Source: Sporomusa acidovorans (GTDB lineage Bacteria; Bacillota; Negativicutes; Sporomusales; Sporomusaceae). From it: a stretch of DNA of 64,000 nt. The position numbers and the translations under genes were made by a program. The stretch spans positions 105,962 through 169,961 of the forward strand of contig NZ_FNAM01000004.1 in the NCBI RefSeq assembly GCF_900101845.1, in the 5' to 3' direction. Below, piece by piece: positions 27,312 through 35,260 of this stretch (its first letter is position 1; the number at the start of each line of letters is the position of its first letter). The notes below the pieces were generated by a model, which was not told the origin of the DNA, did no database searches, and saw nothing but the letters and a program-made list of their open reading frames with translations.

Positions 27312-28085
27312 TTACGCGACGCGGTTTCCTGCCAGTGTACGGGCGCTGGTACTTAACTGATATTCAATCAGTTCCTTATATTGACGGCCAACGTGCGAGG
27401 CAGGATTAACAAAAACCTGATTGGGTATGCCTGACTCAACAATAGTGCCCTTTTCCATCAGCACAATGCGGTCAGCCACATGCAGGGCAAAGGCGATTTC
27501 ATGCGTCACGACTACCATCGTGGCTGCCCGGTATTTTGCCAGTTCTTCCATAACAACCAATACTTCCCGGACCAGCATGGGATCAAGCGAGGCCGTGGGT
27601 TCATCCCACAGCATCAGTTCCGGTTCAAAGGCCAGCGCCCGGGCGATCCCCACCCGTTGCTGCTGACCGCCGGAAAGCTCACCCGGTTTTTGGTCTTGCA
27701 GGTGTTCTAGGCCCACTTTTGTCATCGCCGCCATGGCCTTATCATAGGCCTCTTCTTTCGACTGCCCGCTCATAACCAAGCCAAGCATAATGTTTTCAAC
27801 CGCACTTAACCGGTTAATCAGATTAAAATGCTGAAATACATAACCGATACGCTTACGCATGCTTCTAAGCTCATCCTCGCCCAGGTTGGTAATATCTACG
27901 CCGTCAAAAATAACGGAGCCGCTATCAGGTTCGATCAACCGGTTAATGGTGCGGATCGTTGTTGACTTGCCACAGCCTGACGGACCCATAATCACAACGG
28001 TTTCTCCCGGATCCACCGTCAGACTTAGATTATTAACGGCAATCAGATTGCCAAAATGTTTATACAGGTTCCGGATGCTCAGCAT
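27312..28085 (-). CDS. ABC transporter ATP-binding protein (GlnQ-like) of an unusual exporter
   Basis: A 257-residue ABC ATPase with Walker A GPSGCGKST, Q-loop FQHFNLI, signature LSGGQQQRVGIARAL, Walker B LMLWDEPTASLDP and switch His VTHEIA. By sequence it resembles the polar amino acid importers (GlnQ/HisP type). However, no import permease or binding protein is nearby. Its only neighbour, 34 bases upstream and surely in the same operon, is a large protein with four membrane helices and a MacB/LolC-like layout, so it more likely powers that protein. The start is taken at ATG 28085 behind GGTGG. The substrate is unknown. Confidence 0.85.
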   Translation of the reverse strand: MLSIRNLYKHFGNLIAVNNLSLTVDPGETVVIMGPSGCGKSTTIRTINRLIEPDSGSVIFDGVDITNLGEDELRSMRKRIGYVFQHFNLINRLSAVENIMLGLVMSGQSKEEAYDKAMAAMTKVGLEHLQDQKPGELSGGQQQRVGIARALAFEPELMLWDEPTASLDPMLVREVLVVMEELAKYRAATMVVVTHEIAFALHVADRIVLMEKGTIVESGIPNQVFVNPASHVGRQYKELIEYQLSTSARTLAGNRVA

Positions 28086-28119
28086 ACGCCTCACCACCAA
28101 TCTAGTTATTACTTGTGTG

Positions 28120-30477
28120 TTATTTAAACTTTACTTTGCGTTGATTCAATTTTTGCATAAGGCCCGGACGCCCATTGGGGATCACAATTTCCCGCATAAT
28201 TTCGTCCACCGACAAACCTAATGCTTCGCCGGCTAATACCTCCTCACCGGCAATCGGACTGATTTTTTCCGTATAAGCGGCCACGGTGAGTCCCAGCAGG
28301 GCCCCAATCACCGGCACGCCAATCCAGGGTAAATAGGGAATACCACCGCCTGCCAAAACAAACATGGCTGTCAGCATGACGGCCCCCACACCCGCCCCAT
28401 AGCGGCGCTCAGGCGCCGTAAAGGCGATTGTCAGTCGCTCAACCAGCTTGCGCCAGCCGGCGACCGGCACTTTTTTAGCTAAACGTTTGCGGCGGATTAC
28501 GGTCATAATCGCCGTATGATCAAGCACCAAGAATAAAATAGTGACAATAATGGCTGTCATACCGGCCAAAATACTTTTTACTTCATTAAGCACCTGATAC
28601 AGTTCGCCGCGCGCATTCGGCTCAATAACTCCGAGCGCCGTCGAATACAGCGATACGTTGTTGTGCCCTACCTGTGCATACACAATCGGTGCCACCGCAT
28701 CAGCAGCGATATTGCTTGTTGTCAAAATTTGAATTCTGGCACCGGGGATAACCTGTCCGGCAATAAATTTATCCAAAAGATTAATGGAATGGTTGATCTC
28801 CTCATCCTTAAGGTTGGGCACGGCACTCGCCAAATATTGCACCTGCGCCGTAATTGCCGGCACATTAATGGCCTGCAAGCCGTCCAGGCGGGCATTAACA
28901 TCATTCAGGCTGTTCCTCGTGCCCTGGACATCAAATGCACGCAGTACACCAAGAGTCGTTTGTCCATTGGCAACAATGTTGTCAATAGTCGATTTGGCGC
29001 GGCGGGCATTGCCGGCAACATTGTCCAGCGACGCCAGCCCGGCGCTTAAGTTGCTTAAATTCTGCTGCGTGCTTGTTAAGGAGTCAATTGTCGAACTAAC
29101 ATCCCCATTGACCAAGCGCAATACCTGTAAGGTATTTGCCATGCCGCCAAGCGTACGGGACGAATTGTCAAGCTGGGAACGAATGCCGCTGGTATCAAGG
29201 CCGGCAAGGGCGCTGGTCGCCGACTGGATAGTAGTGCCTGCCGTACTTAAACCGGACAGGGTCGCTGTCAGAGCATCAATACTATTGCCATAGTTATCCA
29301 GCGCCCCCAGCGCAATCTGGCTCATGCTTTTGGCATCTTGTGCAAAACCGGGAATTTGTCCGACTAATTTGCCGGTCTCGCTTAGGGCGCTGCCCAGCTC
29401 CTGGCGTGGATTTTTATAGGTAGCCGCAGCAACCGGGCTGCCAACTACATCCTTTTCCAGTTTATAGCCCTTTGTATTCGCCAACTGGGAAGCATCCCCT
29501 TGCATAATCCTTCCCTCCGCCGTACCGCCGGCAGCAACATTGGTAATTTCAACGGTAACATTGTCTTTGCCAACAGGTTGTCCGGCCTGCAACGGCTGAC
29601 TGCTGCTCCCCTGAAAGACAACAATATCCCCTTTCGCCAATTGAACACCGGCTGCCGGGGTTAACGTCATCTGGGACGCATAGGCGCTTAAGAATCGCTT
29701 AAGCTCAATCATGGTACTGACCATGTAAGCCATATCGTCATTCTTGCCGTCGACCGATACATTCTGCGCATAGTCAAGGCGCAAATTCTTGTGCATGGCA
29801 TCCGCAATGCTTTCGCCCAAACGCACCGGGTTAGCCGGTTCACTGCCTACCGGGAAAGTAATTTCGATTACCTGGTAATCCTTTAAAATGTTTTTAATGC
29901 TGGTACTGACTGCCGGCGATTTGTCCAGCGAGGTAAGAATGACGCCGACAGTGCTGCCGTCGCGGAAAGCAAAGCGTACTCCATCCATTTGCATAATCCG
30001 GTCAATCAGCATGTTTTTAGCGCCTTCCGGCACACCGCGAATGTTGAGGCGCGGCTCTGTCATCATACCGACACTGGCACCACCGGGAATACTGCCAAAA
30101 GTTTTCGGCAAATCCTCATATACCTGTTTTGTTTTATATTGATCAGGCAGAGTAACATAGAAATAAGATTTGCCGGTGACTGTCGGTCCCTGGCTTACTT
30201 TGCCGCCCGGAAATACATCAGTAACGATCTTGTTTACCTGAACGGCTGTATCTTCTTTCATTTCTTCTCTGACTTGAATTACTAAGTCATATTCTCCATA
30301 ATCACCGACAAGATTGGCCAGTGTTTTCGAAAAGTAGGAGTTTGCGGCCATTGAGACCGAGCTGGCCAGCAGGGAACCAACCACAATACTTACTGTAAGC
30401 AGCGTTACAATATCTCTTTGAATTGAATCTTTAATAATACCTTTAATCGTTTTCATTATTTTTATTCTTTGCAGCAT
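28120..30477 (-). CDS. Large membrane protein, probable permease of an ABC exporter
   Basis: A 785-residue protein I cannot assign to a named family. One membrane helix near residues 22-44 (IVTLLTVSIVVGSLLASSV) is followed by about 570 extracytoplasmic residues. Three helices lie near the C-terminus (around ILAGMTAIIVTILFLVLD, GAVMLTAMFVLAG and PVIGALLGLTVAAY), and the protein ends in a cytoplasmic tail with GRPGLMQKLNQRK. The middle of the extracytoplasmic part (about 365-560) is rich in Ser/Leu/Asn heptads such as LSNLSAGLASLDNVAG and looks like a helical rod. One helix, a large domain, then three helices is the layout of MacB/LolC/FtsX-type (type VII) permeases. ATG 30477 has GAGGTG upstream and a strong sigma-A promoter. 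It lies between the lipid A genes and lpxL2, so an envelope lipid or lipoprotein substrate is plausible. Confidence 0.7.
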   Translation of the reverse strand: MLQRIKIMKTIKGIIKDSIQRDIVTLLTVSIVVGSLLASSVSMAANSYFSKTLANLVGDYGEYDLVIQVREEMKEDTAVQVNKIVTDVFPGGKVSQGPTVTGKSYFYVTLPDQYKTKQVYEDLPKTFGSIPGGASVGMMTEPRLNIRGVPEGAKNMLIDRIMQMDGVRFAFRDGSTVGVILTSLDKSPAVSTSIKNILKDYQVIEITFPVGSEPANPVRLGESIADAMHKNLRLDYAQNVSVDGKNDDMAYMVSTMIELKRFLSAYASQMTLTPAAGVQLAKGDIVVFQGSSSQPLQAGQPVGKDNVTVEITNVAAGGTAEGRIMQGDASQLANTKGYKLEKDVVGSPVAAATYKNPRQELGSALSETGKLVGQIPGFAQDAKSMSQIALGALDNYGNSIDALTATLSGLSTAGTTIQSATSALAGLDTSGIRSQLDNSSRTLGGMANTLQVLRLVNGDVSSTIDSLTSTQQNLSNLSAGLASLDNVAGNARRAKSTIDNIVANGQTTLGVLRAFDVQGTRNSLNDVNARLDGLQAINVPAITAQVQYLASAVPNLKDEEINHSINLLDKFIAGQVIPGARIQILTTSNIAADAVAPIVYAQVGHNNVSLYSTALGVIEPNARGELYQVLNEVKSILAGMTAIIVTILFLVLDHTAIMTVIRRKRLAKKVPVAGWRKLVERLTIAFTAPERRYGAGVGAVMLTAMFVLAGGGIPYLPWIGVPVIGALLGLTVAAYTEKISPIAGEEVLAGEALGLSVDEIMREIVIPNGRPGLMQKLNQRKVKFK

Positions 30478-30506
30478 CTTAATTTGTCACCTCATTTCCG
30501 GAGTAC

Positions 30507-30536
30507 ATTATATCATGTATATCACTTTCGTGTCCA
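30507..30536 (-). promoter_or_regulatory. Sigma-A promoter of the ABC exporter operon
   Basis: Minus strand TGGACA, 18 bases, TATAAT, with TGA directly before the -10 box (extended -10). It is about 30 bases upstream of the ATG at 30477. Confidence 0.65.
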
Positions 30537-30568
30537 TAAGTATATCAAATATTTATGTATTTTTAAAC

Positions 30569-30593
30569 GAGTCAGGGGACGGTTCTCTGACTC
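30569..30593. repeat. REP-like hairpin with GGGGACGGTTCTC core
   Basis: GAGTCAG pairs with CTGACTC around a loop carrying the GGGGACGGTTCTC core. The same core in reverse orientation occurs at 30849-30861 inside another small hairpin (GCAAG/CTTGC), and a related GGAGACGGTT hairpin lies at 32621-32644. Short palindromes of this kind are usually dispersed REP elements mobilised by RAYT transposases; no such transposase is in the window. Confidence 0.5.
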
Positions 30594-30841
30594 ACCATAT
30601 TCTTCAAAATTTAATTTATCCATTACTACATTTATTCTTAAAGATGTACAAAGTTTTTGCTAAATTCCTAAAAAATTAGCAGAAGTTCTATTTTTTTCAC
30701 TATATTAACATACTAATGATGCGGTTCTGAACAATGCAGACCTACTAAAGGAAAACGTGAGGACACGCACGTTTTTTCAAAAGCACTACATCTGCCATGA
30801 AACAAGGAACCTCTCCACTGCGTTTTTTAACCCCTTAACAG

Positions 30842-30867
30842 GCAAGCTGAGAACCGTCCCCACTTGC
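30842..30867. repeat. REP-like hairpin, inverted copy
   Basis: GCAAG (30842-30846) and CTTGC (30863-30867) flank GAGAACCGTCCCC, the reverse complement of the core at 30575-30587. Confidence 0.45.
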
Positions 30868-30890
30868 TGCTGCTTGATTAAAAAGATAAA

Positions 30891-30975
30891 GAGATTGCCG
30901 CATCGTAGCGCTATATCGCAATAATGCCGGCAGGTTGCTGCCTTACCATTATTGCGAGCACCGTGCGGCAATCTC
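30891..30975. repeat. Long foldback repeat downstream of lpxL2
   Basis: GAGATTGCCGCA (30891-30902) pairs with TGCGGCAATCTC (30964-30975). Inside, CGCAATAATG (30917-30926) pairs with CATTATTGCG (30947-30956), and the tip is GGCAG/CTGCC (30929-30942). The whole element folds into one long hairpin just past the lpxL2 stop codon. Its GCAATCTC and ATTGCGA parts recall a widespread intergenic repeat; a related element lies at 63281-63361. Confidence 0.6.
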
Positions 30976-30992
30976 GCTTGGTTTAGCCTTGT

Positions 30993-31865
30993 TCAGTCTT
31001 TTGTTTTAGGCGGGGGAGTTTTCCAGCGGTTATGCAGCCAGAACCACTCCCGGGGATGCTGTCTGATATGCTGTTCAATAATATGCGTCAGATACTGGGT
31101 TGTTTTCCGGATATCTTCCGTACGATCTGCTGTTTTGGTAACCATAACAGGCGGATGAAGGATGGCCGTATGCGTGCCATCCGGGTTCTCGGTGATAAAA
31201 GCCGGCACAATGGGTGCATTGTTCAGTCTGGCCAGCGCGGCAGCGCCTTGCGGTGTGGAAGCCAGCCGGCCAAAGAACTCCACAAACACACCATCGCGAT
31301 GGTTGTCCTGATCCATTAACAGACCGATAATTTTTCCTGCCGCAAGCAGTTTGACCATTTCCCGTACACCCTGCTTGTAGGTGACGTGCATGCCGGCTTT
31401 TGTGCGGTATTCATTAATAAAGGCATCCATGGCGGCATTCGTTTGACGCTGAACGACCGCCACCAAGGGAAATCCGTGCATCGCCAGCGCCGCCCCCAAT
31501 AGCTCCCAATTGCCGCTGTGGGCCGTAGCCAGTACGGCTCCCCGCCCCATGCGCAGGGCAGCTTCGAGGTGTTCGCCGCCGGTAAGGGCAACATACTCAT
31601 GAATGTTTTCCCGCTTAAGTCTGGGCATATGGAGAACTTCCATAAACATCGGACCAAAACGGACCCCGCTGGCTTTGGCAATAGCCGCGGCCTGTTCATA
31701 GGAAACGCCGAGGGAACAGCTAATGTTCTCAACAGCCATCTGCCGGCGTTTTGCCGGTACCAGCGGCCAACAAATTCTACCGATGACAATACCGATAGTA
31801 TGCCGTATTGTTAGCGGCAGCCTGCACACTAACCTACTTAATGCTTTTACTAAGTAGTACAGCAT
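30993..31865 (-). CDS. Second LpxL/LpxM-family lipid A acyltransferase
   Basis: A 290-residue paralogue of the acyltransferase at 14496-15377. It has the catalytic HxxxxE motif in TAHSGNWELLG, the VVQRQTNAAMD strand, and the DQDNHRDGVFVEFFGRLAST segment. The gene begins at ATG 31865 behind GGGGGGAG, 14 bases after the YjbH-like gene, so both are probably read from the sigma-H-type promoter at 32560. Having one acyltransferase in the constitutive-looking LPS operon and one under a different promoter could allow conditional change of lipid A acylation; this is inference. Confidence 0.9.
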   Translation of the reverse strand: MLYYLVKALSRLVCRLPLTIRHTIGIVIGRICWPLVPAKRRQMAVENISCSLGVSYEQAAAIAKASGVRFGPMFMEVLHMPRLKRENIHEYVALTGGEHLEAALRMGRGAVLATAHSGNWELLGAALAMHGFPLVAVVQRQTNAAMDAFINEYRTKAGMHVTYKQGVREMVKLLAAGKIIGLLMDQDNHRDGVFVEFFGRLASTPQGAAALARLNNAPIVPAFITENPDGTHTAILHPPVMVTKTADRTEDIRKTTQYLTHIIEQHIRQHPREWFWLHNRWKTPPPKTKD

Positions 31866-31879
31866 TTGCTCTCCCCCCT

Positions 31880-32512
31880 TTAGTAGGTAAAGCTAGCTCC
31901 AAAATAAGTTTGATGATCACGACGGCCTACATCCATTTTGAGACCGGGTACAACCGCCAGGCGGGCACCATAATTCATCGTATGGCCATCCCATTCGGCA
32001 ATGAGCGTTGTCGCCGGAAAAACATTATTGCCGGTAAGAATACCGACCGGATTAATCGTTTTTTCCAAAGTGGCAAATACACCGTCATACCGGCCGTTAC
32101 CAACACCGGCATGAATACGGAAGCCGAAAGGCAGCGCCTTGCTGGCAGCCACATAGGCTGTACGCTTGTCTACGTTGGCTATATCCTCAACCCCAACAGC
32201 AATGCCGGGAGTTAAGACCGTTTCCGGCAGCAGGCCGTATTTAGCGTTAACGTACGTGTGATTCTCCTGACTGGAATCACTATCATAGCGAAAGCCGGCA
32301 GCGCCAACCTCCAGTTTGCCGGTTACATTCATGGTAAATGAGCCAACACCGCCATCTTTTAGATGATAGTATCCCAAAGAGAATTGCCCTTCTTGCAGAA
32401 CATCAGCCGAAGGAGTATTAATCAGTCCTGTTGAGCCATTCACAGAAGGTGCCGCATAGGCCGGTGCCGCCATCAACAACAATGTTATAGCTGCCAAAAT
32501 TGTTTTTTTCAT
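31880..32512 (-). CDS. Small YjbH-like outer-membrane barrel protein
   Basis: A 210-residue secreted protein with a clear signal peptide (1-20, ending AYA). The start of the mature chain, PSVNGSTGLINTPSADVLQEG, is the beginning typical of YjbH/YmcA (DUF940) family outer-membrane proteins and of related small barrels. Alternating hydrophobic strands run to the terminal Tyr (YFGASFTY). It is far shorter than full YjbH (about 690), so it probably forms a small barrel of 8-10 strands. The function is unknown; in E. coli the yjb operon is linked to exopolysaccharide. It is read together with the second lipid A acyltransferase from a sigma-H-type promoter. Confidence 0.7.
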   Translation of the reverse strand: MKKTILAAITLLLMAAPAYAAPSVNGSTGLINTPSADVLQEGQFSLGYYHLKDGGVGSFTMNVTGKLEVGAAGFRYDSDSSQENHTYVNAKYGLLPETVLTPGIAVGVEDIANVDKRTAYVAASKALPFGFRIHAGVGNGRYDGVFATLEKTINPVGILTGNNVFPATTLIAEWDGHTMNYGARLAVVPGLKMDVGRRDHQTYFGASFTY

Positions 32513-32559
32513 GATGAATTCTCCTCATTTTTCATGTAGTTTGTGGTACGAATTTATAT

Positions 32560-32589
32560 CTATTCCGCTATAAGGCGACAAAATCCTGC
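32560..32589 (-). promoter_or_regulatory. Sigma-H-type promoter of the yjbH-like/lpxL2 unit
   Basis: Minus strand GCAGGATTT, 12 bases, GCGGAATAG. AGGA and GAAT cores are intact. It lies about 50 bases before the start codon at 32512. Confidence 0.5.
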
Positions 32590-32620
32590 TTTGCAGGCCA
32601 CGTAATTTTTGGAATAGAAA

Positions 32621-32644
32621 GGAGACGGTTGCGTAACCGTCCCC
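32621..32644 (-). terminator. Hairpin after lpxD, REP-like, possible terminator
   Basis: GGGGACGGTT and AACCGTCTCC on the minus strand form a 10-bp stem with one mismatch and a 4-base loop, followed by TTTCTATT. It lies 22 bases after the lpxD stop codon, so it may end the bamA-lpxD unit. The sequence also resembles the REP-like cores near 30575 and 30855. Confidence 0.45.
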
Positions 32645-32665
32645 TGATTGTAGTGCTCTTCCCTT

Positions 32666-33685
32666 TTATTTACCCTCTAGTTCCGACAACCGCCGTTCCA
32701 GGCTGCGAATTTTTTTGATGAGTTCGGGCAAACGGCCAATCGCGGCTTCGGAGCGCAGCCATTCAAGGTGCGGCCGGGCAGGAAAGCCGGCATAGAATGA
32801 ATTTGCCGGAACGTTATTAATCGGTGCGGTCCTGGCGGCAAATACACAATTGTCGCCAATGGTAATATGCCCGGCACTGCCGGACTGTCCTGCAAATGTA
32901 ACATTATTGCCGATTTTGGCACTGCCGGCAATGCCTGTTTGGGCCACAAAATAACAGTTTTCACCAACAACTACATTATGGGCCAGGTGCACCAAATTAT
33001 CAATCTTAGTGCCCCGCTTTACGATCGTACTGCCGGTTGTAGCCCTGTCCAGGCAGGAATTGGCACCAATTTCGACATCGTCTTCGACAATGACATTGCC
33101 AACCTGCGGTACTTTTTCGTGTCTGCCATCAATCGTAACAAAGCCAAAACCGTCACTACCGATAACAGCACCGCTGTGGACAATAACCCGGTTGCCCAGA
33201 TGGCAGTTCTCACGGATCGTAACATTGGGATATAGTAAGGCATCGTCACCGACAGTTGCTTTCTGACCAATATAGGTATGCGGATAAATAATGGTATTAT
33301 TGCCGATTTGCGCATGATCGTCAATAACCGCGTGGGCCATAATGGTTACATTTGTTCCCAGCTTTACCTGACTGCCGATAACCGCAGCCGGATGAACACC
33401 CGGGTTGATTGCTAATTTAGGCGTAAATAAGGTCAGCAACGTGGTAAAGGCCACCCGGGGATTAGTGACCCGGATAGCCGCTTTGGGAAAATCTTCAATT
33501 GTATCAGGAATGATTACCGCTGCGGCAGCACATTTGGCGGCCTTTTCAAGATGCGGCGGTACAGCGAAGGTAATATCGCCGGCAGTGGCATCATCAATAT
33601 TTGTTATGCCGGTAATTTCTTGAGCGGCATCCCCCATCACTGTACCGTTAACGATGGCGGCAATTTCAGCTAATGTCTTTTTCAC
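32666..33685 (-). CDS. lpxD: UDP-3-O-acylglucosamine N-acyltransferase
   Basis: A 339-residue left-handed beta-helix acyltransferase, the third step of lipid A synthesis. The N-terminal uridine-binding domain (about 1-100) is followed by hexapeptide repeats (about 105-300). The catalytic His is in DNLVHLAHNVVVGEN, and the C-terminal helix carries RSLERRLSELEGK. The start is GTG 33685 with GTGGAGG six bases upstream. It is not in the main lpx operon but follows the Skp-like genes, the bamA-skp-lpxD order also known from E. coli. Confidence 0.97.
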   Translation of the reverse strand: MKKTLAEIAAIVNGTVMGDAAQEITGITNIDDATAGDITFAVPPHLEKAAKCAAAAVIIPDTIEDFPKAAIRVTNPRVAFTTLLTLFTPKLAINPGVHPAAVIGSQVKLGTNVTIMAHAVIDDHAQIGNNTIIYPHTYIGQKATVGDDALLYPNVTIRENCHLGNRVIVHSGAVIGSDGFGFVTIDGRHEKVPQVGNVIVEDDVEIGANSCLDRATTGSTIVKRGTKIDNLVHLAHNVVVGENCYFVAQTGIAGSAKIGNNVTFAGQSGSAGHITIGDNCVFAARTAPINNVPANSFYAGFPARPHLEWLRSEAAIGRLPELIKKIRSLERRLSELEGK

Positions 33686-33698
33686 TGGTTGCCTCCAC

Positions 33699-34118
33699 TT
33701 ATTGCATTTTTTGAATTACAGCATCTGTTACATCGGTGCCGCCGCTTGCTACGCTGTTTTTATACAGTACAACCCCAAGTTTTTTCTCTTTGCTTACCTC
33801 TTCAATGGCTTGTTTAATATTGGCGTCAATTTGCGACTCCAAATCCTGTTTGGTCTTTAAGAAATCGCCATAGGCGGCTTCCTGACGCTTTTGAAACTCT
33901 TCCTGGCTGATGTTGGGCTTATCTTTTTCTAACTGATCACTTAACTCTTTGCCTTTAGCGTTTAACTGATCCTGAAATTGCTTTATTTTGGGACTGTCAG
34001 ACATGACTTTGTTCACATCCAACACACCGATTGTCGCCTGACTGCTGCAGCCTGCAAGGGCCAGCCCGGCAATGAAAATGAGTACTAAAACCAAGGACAT
34101 TCTCACTTGTCTATTCAT
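33699..34118 (-). CDS. OmpH/Skp-family lipoprotein (short)
   Basis: A 139-residue protein with a lipoprotein signal peptide (lipobox LAGC, Cys at about residue 24) and an OmpH/Skp-like body. The body has GVLDVNKVMSDSPKIKQFQ at the start, a charged helical hairpin (about 50-110), and VVLYKNSVASGGTDVTDAVI at the end. Skp is a soluble periplasmic holdase for outer-membrane proteins; the lipid anchor here would tether it to a membrane. It lies just upstream of lpxD. ATG 34118 follows GGAGG. Confidence 0.85.
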   Translation of the reverse strand: MNRQVRMSLVLVLIFIAGLALAGCSSQATIGVLDVNKVMSDSPKIKQFQDQLNAKGKELSDQLEKDKPNISQEEFQKRQEAAYGDFLKTKQDLESQIDANIKQAIEEVSKEKKLGVVLYKNSVASGGTDVTDAVIQKMQ

Positions 34119-34198
34119 CTAAATCCTCCTTTGATCCCGTGTCGCTAAGCTACAAGCGAAGGGTATCACGTACCGTACTTATAGTATATGCAAACCAT

Positions 34199-35158
34199 TT
34201 ATTTATTAAACGCAGCAATCACCTCAGCCGTAATATCAACAGCCGTAACGTTGACCTGATAGCCTGTCAATACGACATCAAGCCGATGTTCTATGGCTAC
34301 CTTTGCGGCTTTATCACGAATATCATTTACGATATATTCTTCCAGCGCATTGATTTCCTGCTGTTTCCTGTCAAATTGCTGCTTTAGTTCTACAGCAGCC
34401 GCATTGTCGGTTGAGGAATTGATTGTCGGGGGTATTGGGGCCGACATCGCATTAGTCTGAGCCGCTGTTTTCGCTTTTAGTTCCGCATTTAGCTGCTTGG
34501 CATAGGCGGCAAGCTGTTGTTCCGTAGCCGCTTTTTCAGGGGCCATGGCGGCTTCTAAGCTTTGACCCAATTCTTTTTCTTTTGCCGCCAATTTGCCGGC
34601 TTGCTCTGCTTTCAAATCATCCATAGCTTTTTTTATGTCAGCCGTTTGCTTTTCATCCAGTTTGATCGTTTGTAATTTTAGTTGATAACTAAAGAGCTGC
34701 GGCTGATATTCTTTTTCCACTTCCTGGGCATAGGCCTGATACTCGGCATTCAGTGTAGCCCGGGCTTTATCAGCCTTTTCGGCAAGCTGATCCGCCAGTT
34801 CCCGCTGCTTTGCCACCATTTTCGCATTGAATTCCTGTTCGGCCGTTGCCTGCAGTCCGGCGGCCGCTTTATTAGGCAAATCCATGGCCGGCGACGTTTC
34901 CTGGGCATCAGCGGCCGCTACCGCCTGCCCGGCTAACTGTTGCCGCAAGGTGGCAGCTTGCTGTTTGAGTTTTTGCCACTCTTGAAATTTCGGATGGGCG
35001 CTAATAGCCTTATCCATATTGATTACCCCGACCTGCGGCATTTCAGGGGGTTTGGTTTCAGGCGGCGTAGAACGGGAGCAACCGGTGACAAGAATGGTGC
35101 TAAGGGCCAGGATAACCAGAAACCGCGTTGGTGTTATTCGCATTTCGGTTATAAACAC
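34199..35158 (-). CDS. OmpH/Skp-family lipoprotein (long)
   Basis: A 319-residue protein with a lipobox (LVTGC) after an N-terminal hydrophobic stretch. The OmpH-like start PQVGVINMDKAISAHPKFQEW is followed by a very long Ala/Gln/Lys/Glu-rich helical region (about 60-270), twice the usual Skp arm length, and ends with the OmpH strand DVVLTGYQVNVTAVDITAEVI. It looks like a duplicated or extended Skp. The start is taken as GTG 35158, seven bases after GAGGG. It is the middle one of three OmpH-type genes in a row, probably co-transcribed. Confidence 0.82.
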   Translation of the reverse strand: MFITEMRITPTRFLVILALSTILVTGCSRSTPPETKPPEMPQVGVINMDKAISAHPKFQEWQKLKQQAATLRQQLAGQAVAAADAQETSPAMDLPNKAAAGLQATAEQEFNAKMVAKQRELADQLAEKADKARATLNAEYQAYAQEVEKEYQPQLFSYQLKLQTIKLDEKQTADIKKAMDDLKAEQAGKLAAKEKELGQSLEAAMAPEKAATEQQLAAYAKQLNAELKAKTAAQTNAMSAPIPPTINSSTDNAAAVELKQQFDRKQQEINALEEYIVNDIRDKAAKVAIEHRLDVVLTGYQVNVTAVDITAEVIAAFNK

Positions 35159-35209
35159 CAAATCACCCTCTCTAGTGTTAGGTTACCGATAACTTTATGG
35201 TAAGGTTGA

Positions 35210-35238
35210 AGCCGAGCACAGACTAAATCGGCTCGGCT
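35210..35238 (-). terminator. Hairpin between two skp-like genes
   Basis: AGCCGAGC pairs with GCTCGGCT around a 13-base loop, 23 bases after the first skp-like gene. The T-run is poor, so it may attenuate, or protect the mRNA end, instead of stopping all transcription. Confidence 0.4.
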
Positions 35239-35260
35239 CCATTAGACCGGATATTTTATC

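Larger units (their letters stand above)
30478..30992. other. Gene-free interval with repeats
   Basis: This 515-base interval holds the promoter of the exporter operon (30507-30536), a hairpin with the GGGGACGGTTCTC core (30569-30593), a second, inverted copy of that core (30842-30867), an AACGTG/CACGTT hairpin with a T-run on the plus strand (30757-30778), and a long foldback repeat (30891-30975). I see no credible coding region on either strand. Confidence 0.6.

Noticed and set aside
27312..28085. Naming the ATPase glnQ (glutamine importer)
   Set aside because: The sequence is of that group, but there is no importer permease or binding protein nearby, and its operon partner is an exporter-like membrane protein, so the name would mislead.
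30757..30778. AACGTG/CACGTT hairpin with T6 on the plus strand
   Set aside because: It looks like a terminator for plus-strand transcription, but no plus-strand gene precedes it; it is reported only as content of the gene-free interval.
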